From Progne subis subis (Eukaryota; Chordata; Aves; Passeriformes; Hirundinidae): a stretch of 64,000 nt of DNA. Under the pieces are notes generated by a model. It was not told the origin of the DNA and searched no databases. It saw nothing but the letters and a program-made list of their open reading frames with translations. Location of the stretch: contig JAKJHU010000046.1 of assembly GCA_022316685.1 (NCBI GenBank), forward strand, positions 8,283,001 through 8,347,000, in the 5' to 3' direction. Within the stretch, counting starts at the first letter, position 1; each line of letters starts with the position of its first letter. Shown piece after piece: positions 12,262-25,830 of the stretch. The translations under genes and the position numbers were made by a program.

Positions 12262-12316
<55 letters not shown>
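12258..12316. repeat. C12 then T47 homopolymer
   Basis: Twelve C's are followed directly by 47 T's. On the minus strand this reads as a long poly-A followed by G's, so it could be the tail of a minus-strand retroposed element. No element body was recognised to the left. Length accuracy is doubtful in any assembly. Confidence 0.9.
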
Positions 12317-12317
<1 letters not shown>

Positions 12318-14004
12318 TAGTCGTGTAACAGTTTCTTCAAGTGTAAGGTAGACTTACAGATTTCCTTATTGAAAGGGTAATTGAGGGAAGGACTCAAGGA
12401 GGATGGTTTATTCAAATTAGGTTGGCTGATGGATTCACGAGGATGCTGAAGGTACAGAAGATGACTTGGGCAGGGGTAATGAAATGAGATCAAGAAGGTA
12501 AAGGAATAGTGAGCAGAGCTGGGTGAGTCTGGAGAGGTGATACTAACTGTTGGTGAGGGAACTCGTCCTTCCTCCCTATATATTAAGGGTCAGGTTAAAT
12601 TGCCTTTATTAAATCAAATTTAAGGGATGGACCATAAATATCCAACTTCCATTAGAAAGATGAAAACTACCTGGAAAAATCCTGGTGAAGTTATCATTCA
12701 TTGGGAGACTTGTACAGATGGAGGTTTAAATAAATAATTTTAAAGTAAGTACCGCATTCCTGCATTTTGCTATTTCTGTACCCCTGAGTGTAAGCTGGAT
12801 ATGGAATCAATCTGTGGAACTTTTGGATTGACATCTCGGGGTGGAAAAAAAAGAAAGAGAAAAAAAATAGAGGAAAAAAAAAATCAACACCTGCAATTGT
12901 CTTCAAATAAAGAATTACTAGTGAGGATATGAATATTCTGTAGCTTAAATTAGTGCAGTTATTAAAATGCTCTCAAATACTCTGAAAACAAAAGATTTTT
13001 AGTATCATCTTTCTGCAAGTGACAAGTCAAAGCAATTTTTATTGCAAATCTTGTTATATTAGAAATGCAGGCAAACAACATTTTCATAAATGGATGTATT
13101 ATGTAGTAGATTTTCAGCTTGTCATAGAAGTCCATTGCTGTTACCATTATTATGTTCCAAAAATAAGTATACTAAATATCTGCAGGATATTTGCTAGCAC
13201 TCTGCTATTGACAGTCATTCAGAGCAGTGATGACAGACTACTACATGAATTATGCAACCCTAGTACACAGTATATGCCATCAAATATAACTTACTCTTAT
13301 AGACTACATCTGGAAATAATTTAAAGGAATGTTATTACAGTTTTTTTCTGAAGTAAAACGAGTTTTTGTGCTTTAAACTTTGTTTAGCAGCATTTTATTC
13401 AGAATTTCTTAGGCATAAAAGCACATCGATGGTAAGAAATGGAAGACATCAAATCCCCTCCAGAGAAAAGAAACAGATTAAAAACTCTAGTGAAAAAGCC
13501 TGATGTAAAAATAAAAAAGGAGAAAAAAATTTTTAGGAGAAAAATAGAAATGAGAGAAGAGAACACTTAAAAGGGAGAAACCAATACATGGGGGAAGGGT
13601 GCAACGGAAAGTGAAACATTAAAAAAGCAAAGAAAAAATCTTGCTGAGGCAGGAGCTGAAAGATGGGAATGGGAACTATGCAAAAAAATACTAACAGCCT
13701 GAGGTTGGGAGTGTTTGTGTTTGTACATGCTCATGTATCCCACCCAGGCCCCCACCCCCTCCTGAAATTCCAGGAGCTTGAATTTTAAGCAAAAGGTTAC
13801 TCTGGGAAAATGCATTTTGCTATTTCATACTGCTAGGCAGGCCTATGTCACAGCAGTAGGTAAATGCTTTTTCCTGAATTCCAGACTGTTCTTTGAAACA
13901 GAATATTTATTAAATAATTAAATAAATATATAGTAATAATGAAAAGCATTCCAAGCAAAAGAGAAGCAGAATAGGCCAGGGTTAATCTGCCAGACTCAGA
14001 GGGG

Positions 14005-14027
14005 AAAAAAAAAAAAAAAAAAAAAAA
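14005..14027. repeat. A-run, 23 bases
   Basis: Uninterrupted poly-A with no recognised retroelement body beside it. Confidence 0.9.
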
Positions 14028-17000
14028 TTCCCTACCACAAAGAACCCTATTGTTCCCATGTTAATTAATTTTGCCTGCATTTAAACCAAGCTGTCTTAAA
14101 TTCTGTTTTCTTACTGATGGGGAAGCATGTGCCAGTTACTGCAGCAGTGATCGGTGGCTCCAGGGAGGAGCTGACCTCTGTGATTTCCAGGGCCGTTCAA
14201 TTTTTCTCAGCCTGCTTAAATTGATTTTTGGTAGAGGAGACTGTGACCTGCCCCTTATGGCTGGGAAATGTCACCACCTGTTCAGCTTGTAAAAATTAGA
14301 GTTACATCAGGGAAAGAAGCCTGTGAGAAGTCTGAGCGCTTTGGGAAATGTTTGGTATAATGACTGTTACCCACAAATGTCCTTCTGGTAAATCTTATTA
14401 ATGAACCTTCAGCACATGCTCTTTCCTATAGGCTTTGTCACTGTGTTGAAACTCAAATTTTAATTTGTCCTGAGCTAGGAGATTTTTGTGTGCATTCTCC
14501 ACGTAGCTAACAAAAGCCAGGCAACTATCACTATGCAGTGCATTTCTCTGGTAGGGTGTCGAGTCAGGGAGCATCTCTTTCAATATTAGAAGAATTTCTC
14601 CTTTATTTAGCAGAAATGGGAATGCTATTAATATAAGCAAGCTGTTATTAACAGACAGTTGCTCACACAGTACTTTCAATTACTTCCTCCTACAGTCACA
14701 TTCACTCACACTCGTTACCCAGGGAGGAGAGGGAGAGGGTTGGCATGCTACTGTGTTTGCTTGGGCACTTTGGCATGCTCCTAAGAGAAGAATTGAAGAG
14801 AAGAGCATGGGTGGCACTGTAACTACACAAACATTTTTAACAGGACCAAATAATGTGATTGTTGTTGGCATAGCCCTCCTGCACAGCACTTCTGCCTCTG
14901 GCTACAGCCTAAGGACTTTTAAGTTGTGAGGAGCGTACAAAAACCCGATGGTAGTCAGAGAAACTACTTCAGTTGTCTTCAAGATTAAGTCACCATTTGC
15001 AACTTCTGCTCTCTATATTGCAAATTATTTAAACCAGTGAATGTTGTCTTAAAAGCAGGTGAAAAACTCTGATTTTATTGAGCCAATCTCAGTTTGTAAT
15101 GATGATGTGCTTAAAATTCTTGTACATCTTCACATCTCTGTGTAATTTCTTTGGTCATATGGAGTAAAAATTTGTGGGGAGAAAATTGTTCCAGAGTAAT
15201 ATAGTTTAAATGTACTGTAATTTAGACCATAAGAGGATAAAACATCTGAAATCTCCAAAGTGTACTGACCTGGTATATTTTTACACTGTGTGGTATTGTT
15301 GCTTGGAGAAGTTCCTTGATGCTAAAAATAATCATTTCTAACACTGTTTTCTATCTCCAAGGTTACTAAATCTTTTTAACCTGAACATAATTAATATTAT
15401 AGCTACAAAATATATTTTTAGCCTTTTAGATTTTCTGTGATGTAATGTTCTAGTAGATGCAGCTGAGTTAGAGGAAGTCTGCTCAACAGGAGAGAGAAAA
15501 GTAGAAGCAAAATCACTAGTTTTTACAGGCAGTTGTTCTTTCTGTGGCTTTTTGCACGGGTACAAAAATTTTACTCAGTCACTCACACTGGTCTTCAAAG
15601 ACCAATTTAGAGAAAGAAGCTCCATGTAAACCCCTAAGAAATCTGAAATCTGTATTAGACTATTTGAAATATGACATTTTCTAATGGGGTTGAAACTAGA
15701 ACTATTCACTGGGTTCACTTTCTTGTGCTATTTTCTTGCTCCAGTGTCTTTTAAGAAGTAGAGTGAAAATGAAAAAAGTTAATTGAACAGACCTATCTGT
15801 TAGTTCAGGTAATTTCAGAGGGCTAAAACATCTTTTTTTCTCTTTTTCTGCATGCTGCATTTAATGTCTAAGTAAGTAATGGATTGGTGGCATGAACACC
15901 TGCTGAAAGCCTGTGATCCACATAAGAGAACCGCTCTCCTAAAAGCCTGACAGGCATCCTGCAGAGTATTCAAATGGATATCTGCTCACAAATGGCAGCC
16001 TCTGATTATCCATTCCTCAGAGGGCCTTGCTGGGCACAGGGGGCTGGAGCTCCAAGGGCTGAGCTGGGAGCTCTGGCACAGCATCCTTCCCCAGCCCAAG
16101 CCAGGCTGGTCCTGCTGCAGCTCCACCATCCCTCCCCAGCTGAGTGTCACCCAAGGCTGGACACAACCTTTTGCTTCTTTAATGCAATTGCTGCCATACA
16201 ATGAAATCTCTGCTGTAAATGTTACCAGGAGAATCTCAGTGTGGGAATAAATCCTCATTCCAAGCGTGGCGAGCACACTGGGAAAGGGTAGCACCTTACA
16301 AACAGGGTTTTGTCTGCAAATGAGAATGATTTCAGAGCCTGTTCACTTGTAACTGAGATAGTTAAGGTATTTCATTTGTGATGAAAAAAAAACCCAAAAC
16401 CAAAAACAAACCACTGTGCCAGAAAGTGTGCTGTGCGAAATCTTTGGAAATGTGACAGTTTCCTTGGAAAAGAAACTTCTGTGCAGGAATTCCTTAAAAA
16501 GACAGTCAAGCATATTTGTCTACTCCTTTATGGATCTTTTCAGTTGGGAATACTTTTTCAGATCTAAATCTTTCCTTTATAGGAAAAGGTATCATAGGTA
16601 TTCCTGCAAATACCTATTTATATCATTTGGTGGTTTTTTTTGGTTTTTTTGGTTTTTTTTTTTTTTTTTTTTTAACAAAGGATTCTTGGGAGAAATATTG
16701 GCATAACTCTTTCACACATACTAAAATAATGCTGAAAAATACTGAAATCTCCTACTGTAGGAAATAGTTTACTAAATGGGGAGTTGAGTTAACAGAATTT
16801 ACTTTATTGGTGCTGTCAGACAGGTCAGAGATTTGAAGAGTTAATGATTTGGAATGAGAGAAACACAGATATTTAACTTAGGAAAAAATGTTTTCAACTT
16901 GAAAAGGCTCAGCCATCTGATGATGCTGAGAGATGTAGAAAGGCTATTTCTAGAACCAAGATTGTTGGACAAGAATATACTTACACATTTAAGTAGGTGA

Positions 17001-20000
17001 AGACACTGCTGAGTTTATATGGGGAAAACACTGACAATACAAATGACAGTTTAAACTGGATGCCAAGTTGGAAATGTGTTCATGGGAAAAGTGGATGAAG
17101 GATGCTTCCTGCATGCTGAATGATTAAAGCACACATTTTGGTACACAGAACAGCTCAAGGAGAAAATGTGCTTTGAAACTATCTGTGTATATTTAGTAAG
17201 GAGGCAGATCTGTGTGTACAACACAGTGTTGTAGTTAATAACTTGTAGTCAGTGGTGGAAAAAGGGAAAACCACTAAGGGAAATAGAAGGATTGAAAAGC
17301 CGTTTATATCAGGTAATCAATATATATGAATCTCAAAGCAACCCTCCTTTATAAATACATGAACAAACACTGCATTTCATAAAATAAGTCTCTCAATTTA
17401 GAAATAAGCATGAAGTTTGCCACAGTTGGAACTGACTGATCTTAACCTTTTCCCAAAATTTTTAAATCAATGCAAAGACTAAACAATAAATAATTGCTTG
17501 CTTTAAACTTATGGTTACTTATTTTTTTCAGCTAATTCAAAGAGAATTGAAATGGGATCAAGAAGACTTTATATAAAACAAAAGTACTAAAACCTATGAA
17601 ATTAATACTTATCAATCACCAGTGAACTTGAGATATATTATTTCCTAAAATTTGGGACTTCTTTGAAGTCTCCTTTCTCAGTCTCTTTAAGTGCAAAATT
17701 ACAGAGCAGGAAACCTCTCAGAGACTAAATAAAGATGACCACACTGAAATGCATGTAAAATGAAATCATGTAAAACGTACATAAACCCACAGGAAGAAAA
17801 ATCTGGCAGTGAAAATCCAAAAGCAAGTGTGAAAATATCCAAGAGCTCGCATCTCTATAGATAGTTCTCCATGGTGCTCATGGACCTGCGTAAGCTCAGC
17901 ACGGGCACACGGTGACGTGAGGTGGGTTGTAAAGAGGGCAGCAGGTTTTTACAGTTGTGAAGATTTTGATAAAGGATAGTAAATAACCAATTTCATTATC
18001 TTCCAAAGCAAAGTTTGCATCGGAGGCTTTCGTAGAAGGGAGAACATTTTATGCTTCTAGAACACAGGAAAGCAGGTGGGTGATTTATCATGGGTTTATT
18101 TATGGCTGTGGTTAACAAACAAATGCAAATCAGAGATGATTGTGGGTTTTAAGATGTCTCCCTTTTTGCCACTATCTTCAGACAGTCCCTCTGGATGGAC
18201 ACAGTCAAATTCTCTTCTGCTATTAATTGAGTGACATCTGATGGACAATGCATCAACATGCTGCTACTGGTTTCCTCTGTGGATGCTCACTTAATAAAGG
18301 CCAAATCACTTAACAGAGGGTGAGTGGGTAGTCAAGCTGAATTCAGGCATTTAAAAAGCATTTATTTTAAAAGTTATTCCTTTTCATTTTACGTATGTAT
18401 TCCACGTTATGTCTACTTTTATTCTTTGAAGAAATACTGGGACTGAGTGACAATCTGGTCTAAATATGTACCGTTCTTTTTTTGGAAATATCTGCTTTGC
18501 GATGGTTTGTATATTTATTTTTGCCTTAGCTACCAAGGTGCTGCATGATAAATTCAGATTTAACAAAACAAAAATTAACATTGTTCATAAAAACACTGAG
18601 ATGAGCTGGTAATAAAATGGTCTCCTTTCTTCAGTCTTAAGGCAGCAGTTATTCAAGGCCCATGTGCATGCTGCTAATTCATATTTTCTTATTTTCTGTC
18701 TTTAATTTACCAAGGGAGGTACCCTGCATATTAGATAGGGCAACTGGCACTCACTATCTTCCCTTATTAATTCATGATACAGTTATCACTTACTGCTGTG
18801 ATACTCCCTCTTGGGTTTTTTTGTCATTATATCCTCTTAGAGCTTTGAGGATATTTTTTCTGTTTTCCTTCACTTTTTCTTTTTTCTACTGGAGTCTCTT
18901 TTTATAAACCTCAACTATTTCTTTTTATAGAGCTCCTTTCTCTTCTAGATAAAGGTAGCCCTATAATATTGAACATCAGACTAAAGATGTTATTCGTTGC
19001 TCCCATGGGCTTCCTACCCTGGGAGTATTGGAATGTTGGAAATTTTTGCTTCAGTGAGCCAGTATTAGGGATTGTCTGCTATTCTTGCCAGATAATATAG
19101 TAGGAAGATACACAGACATGCAAACTGTAAGAATAAAAGATAAAAAGATTTGAAAATGCCACTAACACTTGTGTGTTTGCTAAAAAACAATAATAATAGC
19201 TATGCCTAGCTCTGTTTGCCGTTGCTTGGAAGGAAAAACAAGAGCTTTGTTGCCAGCAGGGGAGTACCCATGTCCTGGATAAATACAATGACTAACGGTC
19301 TGAACAGCAGATTTTTGGGGCAGAGTGTTGCTTATGTTTGGGACTGTGACAGTTTTGTTAAAATTACCAAGCAAAATGAAGACTCTGTAAATTTGGTTTA
19401 TCATATTTACAGCTGACATGGGTAAAGTACCAAGTGCATGAAGTAACCTGAGCAGAAAGAGCAACTGGTGTTTTGTTAACCAGTTAATGAGCAATAACAT
19501 GCTCCTTTTCAGGACATACTTTTTTTTTTTTTACACAAAGTTGTAGAGCACATAAAGACTAGTTGTTTTTACTTTTAGTAAGTTAATGTGTCTTTGTCAG
19601 GTTAAATAAAGTTAGTAATATAATCTTTAATAATATGAATAATTAATCTTTAATGATAATATGACTCATATTGAAAGTATGTTGAACCTATAGAATAAGG
19701 CACTGCAAGCATATTAAAGAGTTTCACCTAATAGATAATTTGCTAATGAATATGTAAGCTAGGTGGGCAGTTTAAGGTGTTAGAGAATGGGACTTCAGTA
19801 CTGCCCCTTTTGAATCACGTATCAGGGCCCATCATTCATACTGAAGTTGAGCATGGGAAGTTGTCTGCATGTTTCAACAAAGCTTTGTGAATTTTTGACA
19901 ATAAGAATGTTAACTTATTTCATTGTAAAAATACAATTTTTCTTCAAAAGTTGAGACTGTATCGAAAAACAAACCTAGCAGAATAACTAGAAAATTGATT

Positions 20001-20756
20001 CACCTCTACAAAGACACAGGAAGGTTTTTTGCCAGTTTCAAGGAGCATCATTAATTCTGTGTTATCAGTTTTGCAGAGATCATACAAACACAGTTGAACA
20101 GCTCTCTGCAGATGTCATCTGAGCACTACTATCCCTATATCACAAAAATAATAAGCCAAGATGGGCAAGTCTCTATCCAGGGATCAAACCCATAACGAGT
20201 GATTTGAGTACCATGCTCTAAGCAGCTGAGATAATCTCAAGGTGTTGGAGATGATACAGAGGTTTTGGGTTACAATGCCTGGGAATAGTGGTATAAGGAC
20301 AGCATAGGGAACTTCTCTGAAAGGACAATTACAAATATTTAAACCAAAACAAGGAAGTAAGATGATGGAAAGGAACTTAAATGCTTTTAATAGATAGTGT
20401 ATTTCTTAAGTTAAAGGCTAATACTTGTCTGCAGCAAGATGAAGCTGAAGGTCATCTCATCTTTTTACCTAAATATCAAAAGCAGATTATTTTTCTTTCC
20501 CAAGAATTGCATACTTAAAAAGTAATGTTCAGTGCACTCAGATACTGTATAGCTCATTGCTTGTTTGTTTCCTCAGGAGTCATCCAAGAGGTTTGCTTTA
20601 CAGAAGGGAAGAGTTTGGGGAATCTAAATTAAGCATTTGAACTTCAACTATTTAGAGGAACCCGGAGATGTGGGGAGGACTTGGCCTACTGTGTTGTGAA
20701 AACTGTCAAGTCTGAGGTGATTGCATGTAGAATGAGTGGGCCAAGGAGCTGGAAGC

Positions 20757-20759
<3 letters not shown>

Positions 20760-20793
<34 letters not shown>
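20760..20793. repeat. A-run, 34 bases
   Basis: Uninterrupted poly-A with no recognised retroelement body beside it. Confidence 0.9.
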
Positions 20794-20798
<5 letters not shown>

Positions 20799-23282
20799 CA
20801 CCAGGAATGGTTTTTGTTATCTGTCTTTTTAATGCCTAGCCCCTCTTTTCTGCCTTTCTTTCCAGAAGGAAGCTGTCCTAATCTCTTGGATTACAGTCCC
20901 TTTGCTGAGCATTCTGCTCGCTCTGCTCCCAGCAACTTCAGATGTTCACTGTTTTTCTGGAGACCTCTGTCACTTACAGTGTTTCAGAGATGCTGGGGGT
21001 GGAGGCCCGTGTACCTTTGCTGCCCCTTTTCCCAGGGCTGACAGCTGCTCAGTGGTGACAGGAGCCAGCACACCGGGACTAAAGGCCTGGGAAAGCCCAA
21101 GGACTGCTCAGCCTGTCCCTCACTCAGTATTTACCCTTCTTGAATCTGCCATTCCCTCCTGTTGCTTAAACCTACAGAGTGATAAATTGTAATCCAAACA
21201 CATACCCTTGGCCTCTAAGCAAACACAGACTTCAGTATTGTTGAGCTTGGTGATGGGATGGCCTGTTTTCATTGAAAATATTTCAGATTCTTTCATACTA
21301 ATTCTTTCTGTGGAAACAAGCTACTTGTGCCTATGGGTTTGTTTTCAGGATCCTTGAATCTCTTTTCCTATGGATGTTTCTTTCACCCATCCCAAAGATG
21401 AGAGGTTCTGGCCATGGATTCCAGCATTACCATCTCAATCTCATCTCCTGTTTTCTGGAAATGAAACTAATGTGCTAGTGTTCAGTCACTCTTGCTCCTT
21501 TCTGGAGTCCCAAAGTCAGCATACCTCATCTGCAAAATAGCAAATTCTAGAGATCTAGGAAGTTGCATAATTTTAGCCACAAGCCAACACACAACTTGTG
21601 TAAACTTAGAGCAAAATGACTGTAAATAGGTTCTTACCATGGCTAGAAAGAATATGGATATTTAAGATGTATTTTGTTCCTCCAGATTTGTTCAGGATGC
21701 TCCGTTTTGTCCTGGGAGTAGAAAAGTGGCAGTCTGGGTTTTTTGCTATTCTTACCCCCGGCTCAAGATGTGTGGAAACTATATCCTGAGTTCTCCAGTT
21801 TCCTCTTTTTATTTGTGCTTCAAGCTTCCTCCTCAGCTGTCTGGAGCCTTATCTGAGTAAAAATGCCGGCTCTTTTTTCCTCATCTTGTTTTCTTATGGA
21901 AATGACTGTGACACAAAATCTTCTGTTGCCTTCTGCCAGTTTGTGTATTGCAGGCAGAGGTTTGCCCGAAGGCAGGAGGATCAACAGACAGAACCAGACT
22001 GCTCTAGCAAATGTGGATCTGACCCTCTGTGGGAGGGGAGCTCTGCATTTCGTGTCACATAAGGCTAAAAAGTCCACTCTTCCCTTTAGGCTATGACAGA
22101 GGATGGGGAAAGCGTTTGTCACCATCTCTTACACCTAAACTGAATTGCTGCAGAGCAGCGTGCAATGACCACTCCCTGATCTTGCAGCTGTGGAGTACTA
22201 CTCACAAGGGTATCAGTCCATCAGTTGAAGTAGATCATCCTCAACACAGAAATCTGTCCCCTGGATATTTTTAGGTGTAGTAGACCATCGCTGTTCACAA
22301 CAGTTCTTCCCCCATGGGGCCTTCATGTTTGAGTTAACAACTTCCTCTAGTGTGAAAACACTGCTGTGTGTTTCATGGTCACTGCCTGATTATGTATCAT
22401 CCTTCCCCATAGATGTTTCATGTGTCTCAGTTTGAAAGTGAACTTTCCTAAGGAAAAAAAAAAAAAAACAACCAAAAAAACAAAAACCTGTCACTGGCAG
22501 ACTGGTATAAAAAATCTTATTGTGGTTTGTCAGGTACATTTAAAGGACTTGAAATACACAGCTCTGGGCCTCCAAAGAGGTGTTCAACATGGTGTGAAAT
22601 CATATCTATTTTTCTCTGTGGGGAGCTTGTACATATCTTCCACTTGGTAAATTTGGACTCAGCTCATAGGTAAGCTCAGCTGACTGAGTTTATTGAATTT
22701 CTGCCTGTAGAGACAGTGAGTCTAACACAGCATTTAAAAAATCAGTCCTAAATTCCCACTATTTTTTAAAACTACTGTTTGGTTTCATTTATTTATTATT
22801 CATTATAATGTGTGGCATTTTTGAATATATTTGGTTTATTTGCTGTGATGATACTCTACCAGCAAGCATTCTTTAGGGAAGTCAGTGTGTAAACTGGTGC
22901 ATAAGGACTCATAGTTTTTCCAAGTTTTGGGGATTTAAGTATTTCTTACTGATACATCTGTGCAGTTGATATTTATTACAGTGAATAGTTTTAAATTTGC
23001 ATTTATACACTAAGCATTGCATCAACTACACTTCCATTTTTAAATAAAAACCTGATGTTCAAGGTGACCAACAAAATTACTTCTGCCATGCTAAACCATC
23101 TAAATATGTTGCTGTCTTATCACTGGAAGTAAGATCAGTTCCTCTTGCACTTCCCAGGCCAATTTTTCTCATTAAGATGACACTCAGTGTCTACCTTCAT
23201 CTCACCAAGCACTCCTCTGTGAGCTTTTGAACCAACAGTGACAGTAATTCACAAAGGACCTAGTTGCTAAAACCTAAATTAC

Positions 23283-23665
23283 CACAGAATCACTCGGTTG
23301 GAAGAGACCTTTAAGATCATCGAGTCCAACCGAGCCCTAACACCTCAACTAAACCATGGCACCGAGTGCCACTTCCAGTCTTTCTTTAGACACATCCACG
23401 GATGGTGAGTCCACCACCTCCCAGAGCAGACAATTCCACTACTTTACCACTCTCTCCATAAAAAAAACATTTTCCTGATATCCAGCCTGTATTTCCCTTG
23501 GCACTTCAGCTTAAGACTGCTGAATGCGATTTCTTTTCTCCCCCTAGAACAAACAAAAGGGTAAATGAGAGTTTTCTCATTCTGTCAGTTGCTGTCTGGA
23601 GAAAGAGACCAACCCCCACCTGACTACAGCCACCTTTCAGGAAATTGTAGAGTGATAAGGTCATG
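23283..23665 (-). mobile_element. CR1 LINE 3' end copy
   Basis: The plus strand reads the reverse complement of the avian CR1 3' region. It starts with ACAGAATCACTCGGTTGG, then AGACCTTTAAGATCATCGAG, a stretch on cumulative small changes to the consensus (GCACCGAGTGCCAC, CCACCACCTCC, ACATTTTCCTGATATCCA), and further in GACCAACCCCCACCTGACTACA and GTGATAAGGTC. The inserted strand is therefore minus, with the 3' end near 23283. Divergence is modest and it is better preserved than the 1.37-kb copy. It lies about 1.4 kb upstream of the ENTPD1 CpG island. Confidence 0.95.
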
Positions 23666-24640
23666 TATATTCTTTTATTTCGTTGATCCCTATTTTCCTA
23701 CTCCCAGGAAGATTATAAACAGGAGTGCTGTCTTACCAGTTGGAGTAATTCAGGTCAGTGTTTGTTTGTGAGGGAGAAGGAACTGATCATTGTTTGTAAT
23801 GAGCTGCAGTTACAAAAGGGATTTGAAACCCCATGTCCATAAGTTGTTCTCCACGTATCTCCTAGCATCAGGATCCTGCTTTTCCTGTCTCTCCTAGGGG
23901 CAAGAACTCTGGAAGATGGTGGTAGGTGCAGAGCTGGATGAAGTCCAGCCGCAGAGAGAAAGTAAGAGTGGCAGCTCTGAGAGGGGAGCAGGTTCTGGCA
24001 CAGGCAGGGCAGAGCAGCTGGCTGCAGGTTCTGGTGGCCTGTGTTCCAGTGATTTCTCCCCCTGGGTGACCAGCAGGGAAGATGCTGAGAAGCTGGTGCT
24101 CACTTCTCTGAAAAGGAAGTCAAAGAGCCAGGGTGGTTCACAACTTCCTTTGCAGTGAGAGGCTGACAGCTCTGTAGGAAGTGGTGTGGAGGCACTTGTG
24201 GTTCCTGGAATGGGACTGAATATCATAACCTACAGAGAAAAGTTGCTGACACTCCTCCAGTACTACCCTGTATTTCTTATTTCTGGTGAATCAGGGATAA
24301 AAAGTGCTGGAGGGTGGGATCCCTTCAGGCCTTCCAGGCAAGAAGTCTAAAATTGGCTCTTTCGCAAAGTTCCCCAGGAGATGCAGCCAGAGGTGTAAGT
24401 TCATTCTACAGGACAGGTAGGTGCAGGAAATAACTTTTCAGCAGTTATTGCAGCTTTGTCTCCTTTCATGATTTGGTTGAGTTTTTCTCCTGTGGGCTGG
24501 ACCTCAGATCTAGAAACAAGGAAAGTCATCTCTCCTCTGGACACTTCCTTTTCGTGTACCCCGCTGGTGTGGAGGATATCTTCTCAGTCTGGTTCGACTT
24601 CAGAAAACAAACAAACAAACAAACAAAAAACTACAAAAAA
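23666..24640. other. Upstream flank of the ENTPD1 promoter, no gene seen
   Basis: This is unique DNA of intermediate GC content leading up to the CpG island. A CAAA simple repeat lies at about 24605-24630. The frames at 23894-24226 overlap on both strands and resemble no known protein. Confidence 0.5.
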
Positions 24641-25830
24641 ACCCCACCCTATCGAAATGCTTTCTCTCTGTAGCCGCGATGCCCTTCTGCCCCCCGAGCC
24701 AGGGATGCAGCCCTGCTCCAGCGCCCTGGTTCCCTCGGTAGCCCCGGGCACGCACCGCTGCCCCCGGCCGTGCGAGACCCTCCGGCCCGCTGGAGAAGTC
24801 CGAGGCGCGGGTAACGCGGCTGCTCTGAGGCGATCCGTGCTCTGAGAAGAACAGGAGGTCACCCTGTAAATTATACGGATTGAGTCATGTAGAGTTAAAC
24901 TAACCCCTCCCACAGCCATGGACCACTAACTAAAGCGCCCATTTTCATGAGCACCTCTCACTAAGGCAGCTCGGAGCCGGCAGAGGCTGAGAGAGGAAGG
25001 AGGGGGGGAGCGCGGGAGGAGGGAGCGAGCGCCGGCACTGATGGACGAGCCAAAGGGTAAGGACAGGAGCGAGCCGCCGCTCTCCCACGGCAGCCCTCAT
25101 CCCCGGAGAGGGGCGCGGGGCTGACGGGGAGCCCCCGGGGTGGCGGCATCCCGCGGCCGGCGCTCGGGGGAGGCTGTGCATATTCATGAGGAGCTCCTCC
25201 GGGATGTGCCAGTCAGGCGGGAGCTGCGGCTGCGGCATCCCCGGGCGGCGCGTCCCTCCCTCCGCGCCCGCGGAGCGCTGCCGGCGGTGGGCGAGGGCTC
25301 CGCGGCGGGGGCTTGCCGGGGTGGGCGCAGCCTTGCCGCAGTCCGCCCCCGGCTGACATCATCTTCCAGCCCCCGCACTCCCGGTGGCTCCCGAAGGACG
25401 AAGCCGAGCTGTGACCGGGGAGCCCGGGCGGGGGGCCGGGGCTCGGGGGGAAGCCGGCGGTGGCCGCGGGCCGGCGATCCCCGGGCGCTGCAGCGGGGCT
25501 GGCGGGAGCGGGGGCTCCGCGCCGGCGGCCGCCAGAAGTTTGTCGGCGTCAGAGCGAGGGATCCCCTCCCCGCGGCGGGCAGGAGAGCCCCGGCGGCTCC
25601 CGTGCTTGTCCCCGGGCTGGCGCCTCGCTCCAAGGGCGAAGGGGGCGGGGAGGGCAGAGCAAAAACTCGGCGAAGTGCCGGCTCTTAGGAGATCTCGGTG
25701 GGAAACAATGCCTCTGGGGCTGCGAGCAGAGCGGCGCTGCCTGCGAGGGGCTCTCGCTGCACGGGCTCGGAAGAGGAGGGTTCCCCGCCTGGCAGCCCTC
25801 TGGCCTTAACTGCGGTCCTGAGGAGCGGGC
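24640..25830 (+). promoter_or_regulatory. ENTPD1: ENTPD1 CpG island and promoter
   Basis: This 1.2-kb CpG-dense block surrounds the first coding exon of ENTPD1 at 25041. There is no TATA box just upstream of the ATG, as is common for CpG-island promoters. Visible motifs include a consensus AP-1/NF-E2 core TGAGTCA at 24881-24887, a CCCCTCCCAC SP1/KLF-type site near 24905, and an ATF-like TGACATCA at 25354-25361. The start of transcription is probably between about 24,900 and 25,030. Long Arg/Pro/Gly-rich frames on both strands here (25140-25870) are composition artefacts. Confidence 0.75.
25041..25056 (+). CDS. ENTPD1: ENTPD1 coding exon 1
   Basis: ATG followed by codons for MDEPK plus one base, then a GTAAGG donor at 25057. 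It lies inside the CpG island. Phase 1 joins to exon 2 without a stop and gives MDEPK-VTGTKPK, closely comparable to MEDTK at the start of human CD39. The Kozak context is middling (C at -3, G at +4). The link across 21 kb is inferred from frame and similarity, not from transcript data. An alternative start is the in-frame ATG at 46352. Confidence 0.72.

Larger units (their letters stand above)
11106..23282. other. Intergenic DNA, simple repeats only
   Basis: I see no gene in this 12-kb stretch. It contains a TTTTG/TTTTA pentamer tract (about 11850-11885), the C12/T47 homopolymer (12258-12316), and poly-A or poly-T runs at 14005-14027, 16653-16673 and 20760-20793. The short frames have no domain features and no consistent splice signals. 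Confidence 0.55.
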
